Shown piece by piece: positions 30,380 to 41,124 of a DNA stretch of 64,000 nt. The notes beneath the pieces were generated by a model. The model was not told where the DNA came from. It searched no databases and worked only from the letters and a program-made list of their open reading frames with translations. The stretch is taken from contig CM119265.1 in assembly GCA_051294375.1 (NCBI GenBank), positions 168,376 through 232,375 on the forward strand, read 5' to 3'. Each line of letters starts with the position of its first letter. Positions within the stretch are counted from its first letter, which is position 1. Position numbers and translations under genes: made by a program. The DNA comes from Paraspadella gotoi (lineage: Eukaryota; Chaetognatha).

Positions 30380-31443
30380 TTTGATGAATCCCAATGCTCC
30401 TCTCGCTTCCATCCCTTGGATGCTCGTTCTCACTTCTCAGATCCTAATGGGCCTTTCTTCCTTACCCGTTCTCCCTGGGCGGGCTTGGGAATACGCAGCG
30501 CCATGCCCACAGCGCTCCGGCCTTTGTCTCCTCCATCTTGCAGACAAGTCACTCGTAGATCGACTGGTTGCCCTCATCTGTCAGCAGAAACCACACTCAG
30601 GCCTTAGAGCTCCTATCCACCTTTCTGCCGGAGCCTCCTCTCCTCCCACCTGCTCAGTTGATGCCTCAATCACCCAAAATACTTCCGACGTTGGACGAAG
30701 CGAGGCTGAAAAACTCAAGTCAAAGGTCCTGGATGAGGTTTTATTCGAGCCGTCCTCCAATCCGTCTGCCTGTCCAAACGCGAGACTTCCTCAATGTCAT
30801 CCTTCTCCTGCCTTGGCTTGCGCCTACCTCCCAAATCTTTCATCATGGCTGTCAAATACCGTTTGGGCTTCCATCTTTCCAGCTCCTGGTCCCTGCTTGT
30901 CCTGTGACAGACCTTCTGACATCTATGGAGACCACGCCATTTCAGCTGTGCTCCTCTACTGGAGACAAAATTCTCCGTGATAACCTCCTTCCGGGATGCC
31001 ATTGCTGACGCTTCAGCAGCCCTACTTGCGCCCACCAAAGAGAAGGAACCTGGGGATGATGCCTCTAGACCTGGGGATTTCACAATCCGTGTTGGAAAAG
31101 ATGTCGGACAGGACCACCACAGCCTTTGATGTTACTGTCACCTCTCCCCTTCGCCAGGACTGTTTTGTCATACCATCCTCAACCCCACCTATTGCGCCTG
31201 GAACGAGCTCGCCAGGCCAAACATGCTAAGTACGAAGGCAAACTGCCGGCCGACGTTGGCTCATCCTCTGGGTTACTACCTTCGGGCATGGGACCTGGAT
31301 GCTTTCTCAAACTTAAAAGATTTCCAACTCCAAGCAACGAATGCAGGCTTAGATATCGGCAAACGTCTAAGCACTTTTTTGAGAGACTTTCTGTTGCCTT
31401 CAGCGCGAGAACGGGGACCTGCTCGCTTCCCGAAGTCCCGTGA
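30380..31443 (+). pseudogene. Decayed RT-associated C-terminal domain (non-LTR-like)
   Basis: Across three frames one sees a consistent order: EARLKNSSQRSWMRFYS, RLPVQTRDFLNV, a C-x2-C with DIYGDHAI, FRDAIADASAALLAPTKE, ASRPGDFTI and TTTAFDVTVTSPLRQD. This order (zinc motif, R-D, RPaD, DVTV.SPL) resembles a module I know from RT-containing proteins of invertebrates and looks like a restriction-like endonuclease fold. Frames change near 30700, 30950 and 31110, so it is a pseudogene. The family assignment is from memory of the motif pattern and is tentative. Confidence 0.4.
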
Positions 31444-31603
31444 TTGAGTTGGCCGTCTCATGTGGACGGGTGCTTGACTTTGTCTCCGATCTCTTCTCTT
31501 TTTCATTTTTTTTTATCTTCCCCTTATTTGTTCTTCGTTTATTGTTGACATAAGTTATTTTTTGCAACCATTCCTGCAATTATTTGTTTGCCTGTTTTCT
31601 TTT
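31444..31603 (+). other. 3' flank of the pseudogene
   Basis: T-rich, ends in TTTTCTTTTCAG just before the A-run. Nothing coding. Confidence 0.4.
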
Positions 31604-31606
31604 CAG

Positions 31607-31638
<32 letters not shown>

Positions 31639-31656
31639 GCCGGGTTCGATCCCCGG
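31604..31656 (+). other. Poly(A) run followed by a tRNA T-arm
   Basis: About 30 consecutive A, then CCTGAG and a perfect T-arm (CCGGG, TTCGATC, CCCGG; 31640-31656). The A-run could be a retroposed 3' end, and the T-arm the edge of an LTR or SINE-like tRNA segment. Confidence 0.5.
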
Positions 31657-31741
31657 AATGATGAGTTCTTCTAATTCAATTAAACTCGCTCGAGACAGCT
31701 ACAACACTCACCCCAGTTTTTGGATGTTTCTAGTAAAATGT

Positions 31742-31800
31742 GCCGGGTGGCGAAATGGGACGGCGGATCGGGATTCGATAGGTCGCTGGTTTAATCCGAC
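31742..31800 (+). other. tRNA-like segment
   Basis: GCCGGGTGGCGAAATGGGA resembles an A-box arm; GGTTTAATCC a damaged B-box. No full cloverleaf. Confidence 0.4.
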
Positions 31801-32040
31801 TTTGGACAACTTCATTTTCAGGTAAAATAATGGAAATAATTTATAAGATAAGTATCACTTGTAGTAATATTATCGATTCGATGTAGGTGGATAAGGCGCT
31901 AAAGTGGGCTGAAGATGACTATCCGTAACTTCTATAACCCCTCTAGCAGACATGAACGGGTCCTGGGCTTGGAACAGGCTTGAGGGTTGCCCGCCCCAAG
32001 GCGGCTTACGGCCGTCCTCACGCTTCCCACAGGGTAGGTA

Positions 32041-32108
32041 CCGGGTTGGGATTGAACCCGGTACTAGTGGTCATGAGCTGATGGCTTTACTCAATGCCCA
32101 CCGGGTCA
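32041..32108 (-). other. tRNA-like segment, unit 1
   Basis: On the minus strand GACCCGGTGG...AAAGCC is followed by GCTCATGACC, then a long T-arm-like stem TACCGGGTT/AACCCGGTA. It resembles a Met-type tRNA with CAT in the loop, but the anticodon stem is poor. Confidence 0.4.
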
Positions 32109-32440
32109 GGACTGAAGGTGTCATGCTTATAGGTACGGGGTGAATCCTAGGAATGCCCGACTACATGCCCCCCAGATTGGTAACCCACCCTGCACTGTTC
32201 CATTGGAGGGAGGGAGCAATCTTCAGCACGTCCATGGGCCTGGAATCAGAAGGTTGGAATACGCGCGACAGGATGGGCCTCACCAGTGTGGATAAGTGGC
32301 TAATGGGCTGAAGATGACTATCCGTAACTTCATAACCCCTCTAGCAGACATGGAACGGGTCCTGGCTTGGAACCAGGCTTGAGGGGTTGCCACGCCCAAG
32401 GCGGCTTACGGCCGTCCTCACGCTTCCCACAGGGTAGGTA

Positions 32441-32508
32441 CCGGTTGGGATTGAACCCGGTACTAGGGTCATGAGCTGATGGCTTTACTCAATGAGCCAC
32501 CGGGTCAG
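32441..32508 (-). other. tRNA-like segment, unit 2
   Basis: Same segment in the second repeat unit; here GGTGGCTCATTGAGTAAAGCC keeps a better D-arm than in unit 1. Confidence 0.4.
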
Positions 32509-32617
32509 GACTGAAGGTGTCATGCTATAGGCGGGGTGAACTAGCAATGCCCGACTACAGTAGAGAATTTTATTATTATATATATATTATTTGATGCCTG
32601 GACAAAGGCTATCAACC

Positions 32618-32690
32618 CTAACACCTAACCCAACCTCTAACCCTTAGCCCTAAACCCTTAACTCACCTTAACCCCTAAACCTATGATAAA
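32618..32690 (+). repeat. Degenerate CCCTAA run
   Basis: Irregular CCTAA/CCCTAA-like units (ACCCTAACACCTAACCC), close to the tandem duplication above; consistent with an old element-telomere junction. Confidence 0.65.
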
Positions 32691-33166
32691 ACTACTGTCT
32701 ATCATATGTGGGTAAGGTATCGGGAAGCCGGTGACCTGTCACGGCATGTAACAGATGGCTAAAGATGATTCGACAGATGTTTATCTTAGTCTCATCGAGG
32801 GAAGTTAACATGGATTTTGAATTGACTTTGTAATGAAGAATTTACTTTTTGGTGAGACATAAGTTTTTTCTCCTATCTTATCAAATGTATTTTACATTAG
32901 GTGAGAAGTTTTAATTAAAAAACATGTTGAGTAATCTTGATAATCCAGTTTATAGTCAATTTTCAAAAGGTGAAAATTCAGTCTGATTTCCATCTTTCAA
33001 GAAGATCCATTAATAAGTTAAGGTCAATAACAAAATCAATTGATAGAAGCAATCTTCAGGAAGGACGTAATGAAAAATTTTTGATTAAAAATAACAAAAG
33101 TCTTTGATTTAGATTAATTACTTTAAAAATTGGACTTTTTGCTTCTTGATTCTACTGGTCGAGTTG
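32691..33166. other. AT-rich sequence without recognised features
   Basis: I see no gene, repeat or RNA in this stretch. Confidence 0.5.
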
Positions 33167-33237
33167 AGTGGCCGAGTTCATTAGAAGCTTGCTTTCTCTC
33201 TCCGTTCTTGTCAGTAGCGCCCGGGTCGATTCCTGGA
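33167..33237 (+). other. tRNA-like segment (Leu/Ser-like)
   Basis: A-box TGGCCGAGTTC and B-box GGGTCGATTCC with T-stem CCGGG/CCTGG. The spacing leaves a long variable region, as in class II tRNAs. Layout resembles the LTR modules but no LTR edges were found. Confidence 0.45.
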
Positions 33238-35782
33238 ATAGAAAGTTTTTTTTCCTATTTTGATTTGACGCTTGAAGTGGGCCGCACAATCCTAAACCTA
33301 AGAATAAGAAACGCGATATTGTAAAGTTAAAGTGAATAAGATTAAAAGAACGAGAATCGAGGTAAGAAAAAATAGTATTTTATTCCAAACTATCTAATTG
33401 AATTGAGATTTAAAACTAATAGTTATTACGAATTATGAGTTTAATAAATATTTTATTATACAGAGTACGGAACTGTTAAAAAAGGCTGAAGTAAAACATC
33501 GTTTTTAAAGTTATAACACAATCGGATTATTTGAAGTTGAAAAAGAGGTCATCAATTCAACTTCAAAAAATATAGGTCAAAATGGAGTCACAAAAATTCA
33601 GAAAGCTGAGCTCACTGGCGAAATCCGAAAATGTTTTCACTTTATACATTTGATTAGGAGTCTACGTCGTTCTTAGAGATACGAGTGAAAGACTTTTTCA
33701 ATGGAGATTTTCGTTCAAATCTGACTACCAATACAATATAACGCCCTGGGTGAAAAATTTGGTAAATATTCGAGATGTTAAAAACACTTGATTCCGATCC
33801 TGTTGCATGCCTGAAGGGCTCGCATTTTTTTTTTCTCTTGTCAAATTCATCCAAACATCGTTTAGATATCGAAACAATATCCAGAACAAATTAGGACTGC
33901 TCGCTGGAAGCACGGGTAAAATTTCCACTCTCTGATTTTAGTATAGAAATGAAAGGGATTTTTTTCCTTGAAAACGATATAAACGTGACTGAGAGTGTAT
34001 GTTCCTGTTCAAACAAAATTGAGTCATTCTTTGGAATCCTATGTGGCAATGTCCTGCAAGGGCCTCTCAAAATTTTTTTTCTTTACTCATTTTAATTAGG
34101 TGTATTGTTGATATTGATACGATGACAGTGGGTAAATGAATTAGCTCAATTCTATGGTGAACATTTTTAATTTTAAATGTAAAAGTAAAAGAGGAGCTAA
34201 CGAATCGTAATTCTAAAGAGTTTCAACCAGGAGTCAGATCGGGAAAAATCTCTGAATGGCGAAAAGTCTTCCAAAGAAGGGGGAATTTTTCCCGAAGATT
34301 TGTTAATATTTTCTATTATTTATAGGTCGGATTTTTTTTTGAAAACTTAATATTAACAATAGTTGCCATCGCATTCTACCTTGGCCCGGTATAGAGAATA
34401 TATTTAAAAAAAGAACCTCGGGCTTTGTTCGTCAGAGTTGATAGTCCTATTTGATGCATTTCTGTACCCATTTTTATATCGGTGTTTAAAATTATAGAAT
34501 AGTAATAAAAAACCTATCTGAAGAGTTCAGGGTCAAACGAAACAGGCCAATCCATCTGATATTTTTTATGAATTTTTATTAGTGATTCGGAAAAATGTAA
34601 TAGACGAGACTTCTTTAAATTTCAACTTGTTATCCTTAAAAATGAAACGTTTTGTAAACTTTAACCTGAATCTTTCTAACTGAACACGTTTATATCAAAG
34701 TCTCTCTATTACATTTTTACAAATGTTTTTAAGTTGCTAATCAAATATTTTTAAATCAAATATTATGCAGCGTCGTTTAGGCTGCAAACTCTTCAAGAAT
34801 TTCAGTGTGATTCATTGTACGTCGAATTTTTTCTTTACCATCGTTTTAAAAACTGAAGATTGTATTGTTCATAGACTGGAAAACCAACAGAAGTAACGAG
34901 ATTCAATTGTTTAATTCTCCCCTTTAAACTAACACCACTCCGTGTTATTTAACTTCTTACCTAAATTTTTAAAGAACCCAAGATTGGAAAACAAATCTGT
35001 TATAAAAATGAGCTTACCCATTTTACTTCACAATTTGGTATTTACCATTTAAAATAAAATGATTAAAAAACAGAATGTTTACATATAAATAAAAAGTTTT
35101 TTTTGTCGGATTACTGATGATTATAATGTATTTCTCGAGTATATTTAGGCTTTATATACATCAATTGATTAACCTATTGTTATGCTGAAGACCTTCCTCT
35201 TAACTAAGGAACGGCTTCAGTCTCGCATCTGCATTGATAAACATTTCATAGAATAGACCACGGAACATCAAGAGTTCGCTAATGAAAGATCAATTGTTTG
35301 TTCATTTCCTTAGTTGAAAAGTGTTAAAGTTAACAAAGTTCAATATATATTAATTTAATGAAATACATTGTTTCTTAGGTGTGAGAGGCGTACGAGTGGT
35401 TGTCTTGATGGTTTATTCTGTGTGAATTGATGAAAAGAAAACTTTTATTAAAATTGCTAAGATCCGGAGTTTCTAGTTTAATATCGATACTTGATTAATA
35501 TCGGTCGGCACAGGAAATAGCTATAAAAATGTGTATCACCGTAGATATTTGCTTATCTAATTCTAATTTACATGAAACATTCACTAAAACTTTACAATTA
35601 CGATTTATCAAAAAGTCATTCATTTTATCATTATTTAAACGTCGTTTAAATAATACTACTAATTTTAATTCAAAATGCTGTACTTTGTTTCGTTTTAAAC
35701 TATATTCAAGTTGGTTATACTCATAATGCAATTACCAAAGTATTTGAGTTAGTCTTGCCTGTTATTTAGTGATCGAGAGTTT
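33238..35782. other. AT-rich sequence without recognised features
   Basis: About 2.5 kb with only short frames, the longest 78 residues. No motif, repeat or RNA gene that I can support. Confidence 0.5.
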
Positions 35783-35830
35783 AGTCCGGACTCGAATCTG
35801 GTGTATGACGTAAAGGCGTCTCAGCTCCTA
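35783..35830 (-). other. tRNA-like 3' half
   Basis: Minus strand contains AGATTCGAGTCCGG (B-box) preceded by GACGCCTTTACGTC. Only the T-arm side is convincing. Confidence 0.35.
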
Positions 35831-37620
35831 CAGCTTTCTGCACCAAACAACGAATAGACGGCTTCCGACGGCCACGAGCTGTCGCGCTCCAATGAGCCAA
35901 TCCCGTGGTTTCGTCTTCGCTGCGCTGGAAGTATCAGGTCCAATTTGTGGCTCCGACTCTTTCGTCTAACAGGTCGAAGAGCGCGAAGAGTGTCCCCATT
36001 CAACCTACTCAGAGAGATCACATATCAACTTCCATAATTTAATACTTTCAGACAAATAAAGATACCTAAACATGTAAATTAGCCATTATGATTATGACAA
36101 ATTTTTTAATAAGATTAAAATTTAAATATATTGGGCGAGAACCATAAAAATAATAAAATATTAAAAAATATTTATTACTCAATCGCATGGTATTTTCCAT
36201 AAATAATTTTGAAACTACGAGTCAATACCAGCGTTAAAGCCGCGACGAGAAGAAGTTTGACGCTGAACTGTACTGAACGAGCCGTCAGACTCATGGTCTG
36301 GAGCGAGGCCAAAGGAGCTTCGCCCGCGAGATGACAATGATCTTTCCGTCCAAGAAGAAAGACTACATGTCGAAGCCACCGAAAGGTGTCGACCAATAAC
36401 TTTAAAAGAATTGAATTAGCTTAAACTTATAAAAAATATTCATGTAGAATCTATTTAAACATATTTCAAGTACTTAAATATAACCTAATTTAATAAATTA
36501 TACTATGATATTAGATATGATTATGATGAATACGACATTCAAGTTTTTAAAAATAATTACTGTAACAAATATTTTTTCTAAGATATAACCTAAAACTTTG
36601 TTTAAAACTAAAATTAACACTCAATCCATTAAATCCCACCTGCCGATCACATGCTGGCCCAAAGAAGAGTAGCCTTCGCCCTTTAATCTGCGTGCATGCC
36701 GCACTCCTCTCTCGGGCTTCTTGGTCTATGGTCCCTTCCGTGGTCGGATGTCCGCCCATCGCTGGCGTCGATGGAGAGAGCGGAGCGAGTTGGTTAGGTG
36801 TTGTTGTGTCGGAGTCTCTTCGCCGCAGTTTGAGATTGCAACGTCCGACGGTTCGTCCGCTCCAACCGCCAGAAGTAACATGGTCTCTCGTCTGTCCATG
36901 AGCCACACCAGCTCCTTCCACTTGGCAGTCAGCCCTTTGCACAAGAGTCGGCTTGCACACGTTCGGGACAACAACTAGATTCTAATATTCAGAATAATTT
37001 TAAACCTTAAAAGGCAAATTTAGTTTATTGCGGAAAGTATTATTAATAAATTAGCTGATAATACTTTTTAGTCGGTTAAATTTTTTTTTAAATCAGTTTG
37101 GTATAAGAGGATTACTTAATTAAAATATAAAAAAATTATCCGTTTATAATCTTACTTAATTATTTTTGGTTTAAACCTAAAATTAAATATTTACATCTTG
37201 ATCGTAATGAAATCCTGTAACCTTGATAAGAGTAGAGCTCTGACGAATTTCTTCGTCTCCCTCCACCCATTCCGACCAACATGTAAATACCAATAAACCG
37301 AGGACGACGAATTCCCGCACGCGCCCTCCAAGCCGCGGGCGGTAACGTCGCCGCTGTGGTCTCATCTTTGGACGCAAGTGTTTGAGTGAGGATGGAGTCG
37401 CCACTAATTTGGTGGTAAAGGGGCGGCGACGGTCCTTCTCCCTCTCCACTCCATGACGTGATTCTGAATCATAACGGAGGTTCACCACGAATGAGATCTG
37501 TGGCGCCGGGAAGATGTGAGGCCGTCGGACTCCAAGGCGGGAGGAATGGGAGATGCAGGGTCATGGGCGAGAGGAGAAGGGACAGCAGTATATAGGCAGA
37601 CAGGAGGGTCCTAAAGAGAG
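35821..37620 (-). other. Four GC-rich islands, possible exons of a minus-strand gene
   Basis: Islands at 35821-36021, 36175-36396, 36640-36976 and 37200-37620 stand out from AT-rich spacers. On the minus strand the first (37372 down) has an ATG frame with a basic start and a hydrophobic stretch (REFVVLGLLVFTCW) like a signal peptide; GTAAAT follows at its end. The next island is preceded by AATCTAG and ends at CAG/GTGGGA. Frames on the other strand are also open, and no family is recognised. Confidence 0.25.
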
Positions 37621-37949
37621 CATATGAAAAGCAAACTATTAAACCTTAATTTAAAGGCCCGTCTGTTCAAATGTCGGTGTTTTAAAAAAATTCAATTTAA
37701 ATCAAATTAGTAACATTTTCATCCTCATCCTCCTCACGGGGATTCGAGGTCGCGTTCAAGTTTGGTTCAGTTCCGATCATTTTCTTCTCTCCCTATCTCT
37801 TTCCCTCTCCCTTCTTTTGGACTTTTTTATATACTTTTTTGGATAGAGTATAGACCTCAGTTGTGAAATACATTTATTCTCTCCCATTCTTTTTCCGTTT
37901 TTGATAGACGTGTGACCCAGATTAGACCCAAAAGTCCCCTCAGTTAGAA

Positions 37950-38027
37950 TGGCGCCCATGTGGGGCTCGAACCCCAACGACCCCAAGGATTAAAAGAGTC
38001 CTGTGCTCTACGACTGACCCAGAGTCC
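37950..38027 (-). pseudogene. tRNA-Lys-like pseudogene with 3' CCA
   Basis: The minus strand reads GGGTCAGTCGTAGAGCAC, then an anticodon region CTCTTTTAA, then GGTTCGAGCCCC and a 3' end GGGCG-CCA. The D-arm and T-arm match eukaryotic tRNA-Lys closely. The 5' acceptor strand does not pair, and the anticodon loop has two extra bases. The encoded CCA, normally added after transcription, points to a retroposed tRNA. Confidence 0.6.
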
Positions 38028-38309
38028 CTCAGTTTAGAGGCATCTATTAAGTTTATATTTGTTAGGAAGGGTACCATAAGACTTTTCATATGTATATGTA
38101 TTATCTTTGTGCAGTCACGTGATCATGCAGCCGTATTCACCAAAGTTACAACCTCTTTCCTTTGTCAATAAATTATGTATCATATAATAAATATACATAA
38201 CAATTTTTTTCATTTTCTATTTCTTCCTCACATTGTAATTTTGTATTGATTTCACCTGTTGTTGTTTTTACTGGCGCCCTAAATCTTTGATGATTGGCGA
38301 TTCTATCTG
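38028..38309. other. AT-rich sequence without recognised features
   Basis: Contains TTTGTCAATAAATTATG (AATAAA, + strand). No gene seen. Confidence 0.4.
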
Positions 38310-38438
38310 TCAAATGAATGATTTCCTTCTTCCGTCAGCGCTAGAATAACATAAATCTTCAGTGTTGATCAAGCATTCGTCACATTTGAAATAGTTTATG
38401 CCGGCCAATTGAGATGAATAGGATCCAGGACCTAGCGA
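38310..38438 (-). CDS. Candidate terminal exon of an unknown gene
   Basis: After an acceptor-like AATAATACAG, 42 codons are open and end with TGA; the product includes GPGSYSSQLAGINYFKCDEC and LINTEDLC, with three Cys. It reads like a genuine protein end, but neither a partner exon nor a family could be identified. Confidence 0.3.
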   Translation of the reverse strand, partial: SLGPGSYSSQLAGINYFKCDECLINTEDLCYSSADGRRKSFI

Positions 38439-39045
38439 CTGTATTATTTCAAGATTAATTTAATTCTTTTTGGATTTTACAATTCTTTACAAGTGTATAT
38501 CCATATGAAGTCTAAGATGACTCATGAATGGAATTGGGTTAATCTGTTTGAGTGGAGATAAACGAGATGAGTTTCAAATTAATGAAAAAATCTCCATCAA
38601 AATGTAAGCAATGATTTGAAGATATTCTGGTGATATGACTGCAAACATCATCAGTTTCGCAAATTATTTGGCTTAATCTCCAGTCATGTTATTTCTGTGC
38701 CAAGTCCTGTGACATGTTTCACCACATTTTTAGCACCCTTTCAACTGTTTCTTCATCTTTTCTCTGTTATGTAAAATAGCGATGGGGTGCAACGAATGCA
38801 GAGATGCAGAGTCAGTTTTCACTAGTTTAGTTGGGGGTCTTCTAATGGTTTCTTGAGTATTCGTCAGAAATTAATTAACCATAAAATCACTCTCTTAGTT
38901 ACGATGATAGAACTTAAACACTGATGTTTTTCCCCCATCACTTGTTCATCAAGAATTGGCTCCAAAAAGCTGAGTCTCCAAGAGAGACTGCAATGTTATT
39001 ATCAGAGGTGATGCAGAAAAGAGCAAGACATGAGGGTTTTCTCTT

Positions 39046-39258
39046 TTAAGTCCTCAAATCCATGGAGTGAATATATTCATTGCAAATAAATACTGGCTCT
39101 GCAAGAGCAGACAGCAGTTGGTCATTTCTCTGAAGTAATCTTTCACAGAGTTTTATTCTATCTCCTTCTTTTGTTCTTCTGTACTCTTCCTCTGCGATGT
39201 CAATCTGATTTGAGTTTACTTTGAAATCAATTTTTAGTTCTCCTTCCTTCAGGGCCAT
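39046..39258 (-). CDS. Small ORF or exon, 70 residues, unknown
   Basis: MALKEGELKIDFKVNSNQ to HSMDLRT, rich in charged residues with a heptad-like central part (AEEEYRRTKEGDRIKLCERL). Composition is protein-like. It could be part of the same gene as 38310-38438. No splice partner is proven. Confidence 0.3.
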   Translation of the reverse strand: MALKEGELKIDFKVNSNQIDIAEEEYRRTKEGDRIKLCERLLQRNDQLLSALAEPVFICNEYIHSMDLRT

Positions 39259-39623
39259 TGCAATAATTGCAACAGAATGTCAAGATATGGTTTGAATTTT
39301 TCGTGGGTTTAAAAGTCCCGCAGTTCGACTAAGGCACAATAGCTTACAGATGTGATGAAGGTAATTTCTTTATCCCAAAGAAAAAAAAAATTCTTACTTG
39401 CTCAAATTCATTAATAAATTTGTGTTTCTTTTTCCATTTGAATGCTTAGTGAAAGGGACCTTGTTAACAATTCCTCTACTTTTTCCTTATTTAATCTTTG
39501 ATTCTGAATCAATTATTTCTTTCATCTCCTAAATCCAAAATATCTTTGCCTTCAGGCCGCTCGAGTTGAGAAAAGAAAAAAAAAAAAGAAATAAAATAAA
39601 AACAAAAATGCAAGATCTAGAAA

Positions 39624-39723
39624 NNNNNNNNNNNNNNNNNNNNNNNNNNNNNNNNNNNNNNNNNNNNNNNNNNNNNNNNNNNNNNNNNNNNNNNNNNNNN
39701 NNNNNNNNNNNNNNNNNNNNNNN
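39624..39723. other. 100-N assembly gap
   Basis: Separates host-like DNA from the E5 leader. The E5 5' LTR and PBS would be expected here and are missing. Confidence 0.95.
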
Positions 39724-39852
39724 CTAAAAACGAAATTTCCTTTTCGAATCTGCCTGGTCTCACTAAAACTCGATGCAAACATTCTCAACTGAATCTCGAC
39801 GTCGATGCCAATCTCCAAAGCAAGCAAAACATCTCGCGGAGTGAAACCTTTC

Positions 39853-39960
39853 CCTCAGGTAGGCAAGGCGTGAAGAATTAGGCTGAAAAACTTGCCTATC
39901 TCTGACCACTCCATTTCCCCCTCTCTCCCTTTTTCCCTCATCCCCAATCTCAATCTCCCA
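39853..39960 (+). promoter_or_regulatory. E5 leader hairpin at donor-like site
   Basis: CCTCAGGTAGG, then TAGGCAAG (39860-39867) pairing with CTTGCCTA (39891-39898), loop with GAATTAGGCTGAA. A pyrimidine-rich run (CTCTCTCCCTTTTTCCCTC) follows, giving an intron-like profile. Confidence 0.5.
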
Positions 39961-39968
39961 CGCGACGA

Positions 39969-41068
39969 ATGAGCGGCCCCGCCGGCTCCACACGCGCCAG
40001 AGCGGCGCGAAACGGCGAGAAATCTCCCGCGCCTCAGGAAGGCCTAGCTCCGCCGCCCATCTTGGTTTTGGACGTCAACGACTCACGCCAGCGAATTCGC
40101 CAAACCCCGAGTCGATCGACGCCGATTTTGACTTTCCGCTACCGTCACATTCAGCCGCCCTCATGGCTGAAGCAGCGCCAATAGGAGCAGCAGCGACAGC
40201 GGATCCCACTGCGGATTTAGTCCGCGCCCTCGCCGCTTCTCTGACGGCGTCACTGTCGGGCATTGGCCTCAAGAAGCCAAAGCTGCCCGATTTCGATCCC
40301 GACAACATCGACTTATGGCTACAGCGTATTGAAGCAGCCTACACGCGCGCAGGCACCACTTCCGCCAAAGAGAAATTTGCATATTTGGAGGATAAGTTCT
40401 CGGTCGACCTAAATCCGAAAATAAACGCTTTTCTTTTCGGCCCAGCTACCGACGAACGCTGGCAAGCGTTTGTTGCTTATCTTCGCGCAGAATATGGTCG
40501 AACGAGATCCCAGCAGGCCTCCGCGCTTATCGACGGCATCCGCCGTGAAGGACGCCGTCCCTCGCAACTCCTGGCCGTCATCAAGGAGAAAGCTGGTAAA
40601 GTGACGGTCGACGACATTATGAAAGAGCTACTGCTACGCGAGCTTCCAAATGAAGTCAAACGCAGTCTCGCAGAACGTGTCGAGACAGTCGACTCCGAGA
40701 CGGCCGCCCAGCTGGCCGACGCTTACTTCGACCGTGAAGGAAAGACCCTTCATCCATCAACCTCGTCCACAGCTTTCTCCATCAACCCTCCGATCCAACC
40801 TCTCATGNNNNNNNNNNAGCAACTTCTCGACGACGACATCAACGCCGTCAATCGTCCTCGACACGGCCAACCACCTCGTCGACAATTCAACAAACGTCCT
40901 ACATTTTCCGACAAGGCACCAAACGAAGCATCTCATGGACAGCATTCCAAAACAACGAAAGTAGAGATTTGCTTCTATCACAAGCGATACGGCGATGCAG
41001 CAAAGAAATGTGAATCTGGCTGTTATCGTCAAAAGCAGGAAAACTTCAAGGCCGGCGGACGGAGGTGA
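39969..41068 (+). CDS. E5 gag, one frameshift near the N-terminus
   Basis: Starts MSGPAGSTRARAAR as in E3. A one-base loss near 40060 (in the LGFGR segment) shifts the frame; from 40163 (MAEAAPIGAA) it is open to the stop at 41068. The Gag core has LRAEYGRTRSQQAS, and the CHCC finger reads CFYH-x9-C-x3-C. A 10-N run at 40808 keeps the frame. Pol follows in the -1 frame. Confidence 0.85.
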
Positions 41069-41124
41069 ACGCCGTCCCGACCGGCCCAATCATCGACAGC
41101 CGCGACGCACTCCTCTTCGTTCAC
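41038..41124 (+). promoter_or_regulatory. Gag-pol frameshift cassette of E5
   Basis: Heptamer GGAAAAC (41038-41044) is in gag frame as G GAA AAC, seven codons before the stop. A 5-nt spacer follows, then a 12-bp hairpin: GGCCGG (41050-41055) with CCGGCC (41081-41086) and GGACGG (41057-41062) with CCGTCC (41072-41077). Loop bases GTGAACG (41065-41071) are complementary to CGTTCAC at 41118-41124, allowing a pseudoknot. The heptamer is not fully canonical. Confidence 0.65.

Larger units (their letters stand above)
31887..32577 (+). repeat. 401-bp tandem duplication with tRNA-like core
   Basis: Unit 1 is 31887-32287 and unit 2, partial, is 32288-32577; both begin GTGGATAAG and share GGCTGAAGATGACTATCCGT and GGCGGCTTACGGCCGTCCTC. 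Differences are mostly one-base indels. Each unit holds a minus-strand tRNA-like segment. Confidence 0.8.

Noticed and set aside
37183-37488. Complete secreted protein gene
   Set aside because: A hydrophobic segment after an ATG is suggestive, but the exon partners and strand are not established; kept only as a low-confidence island.
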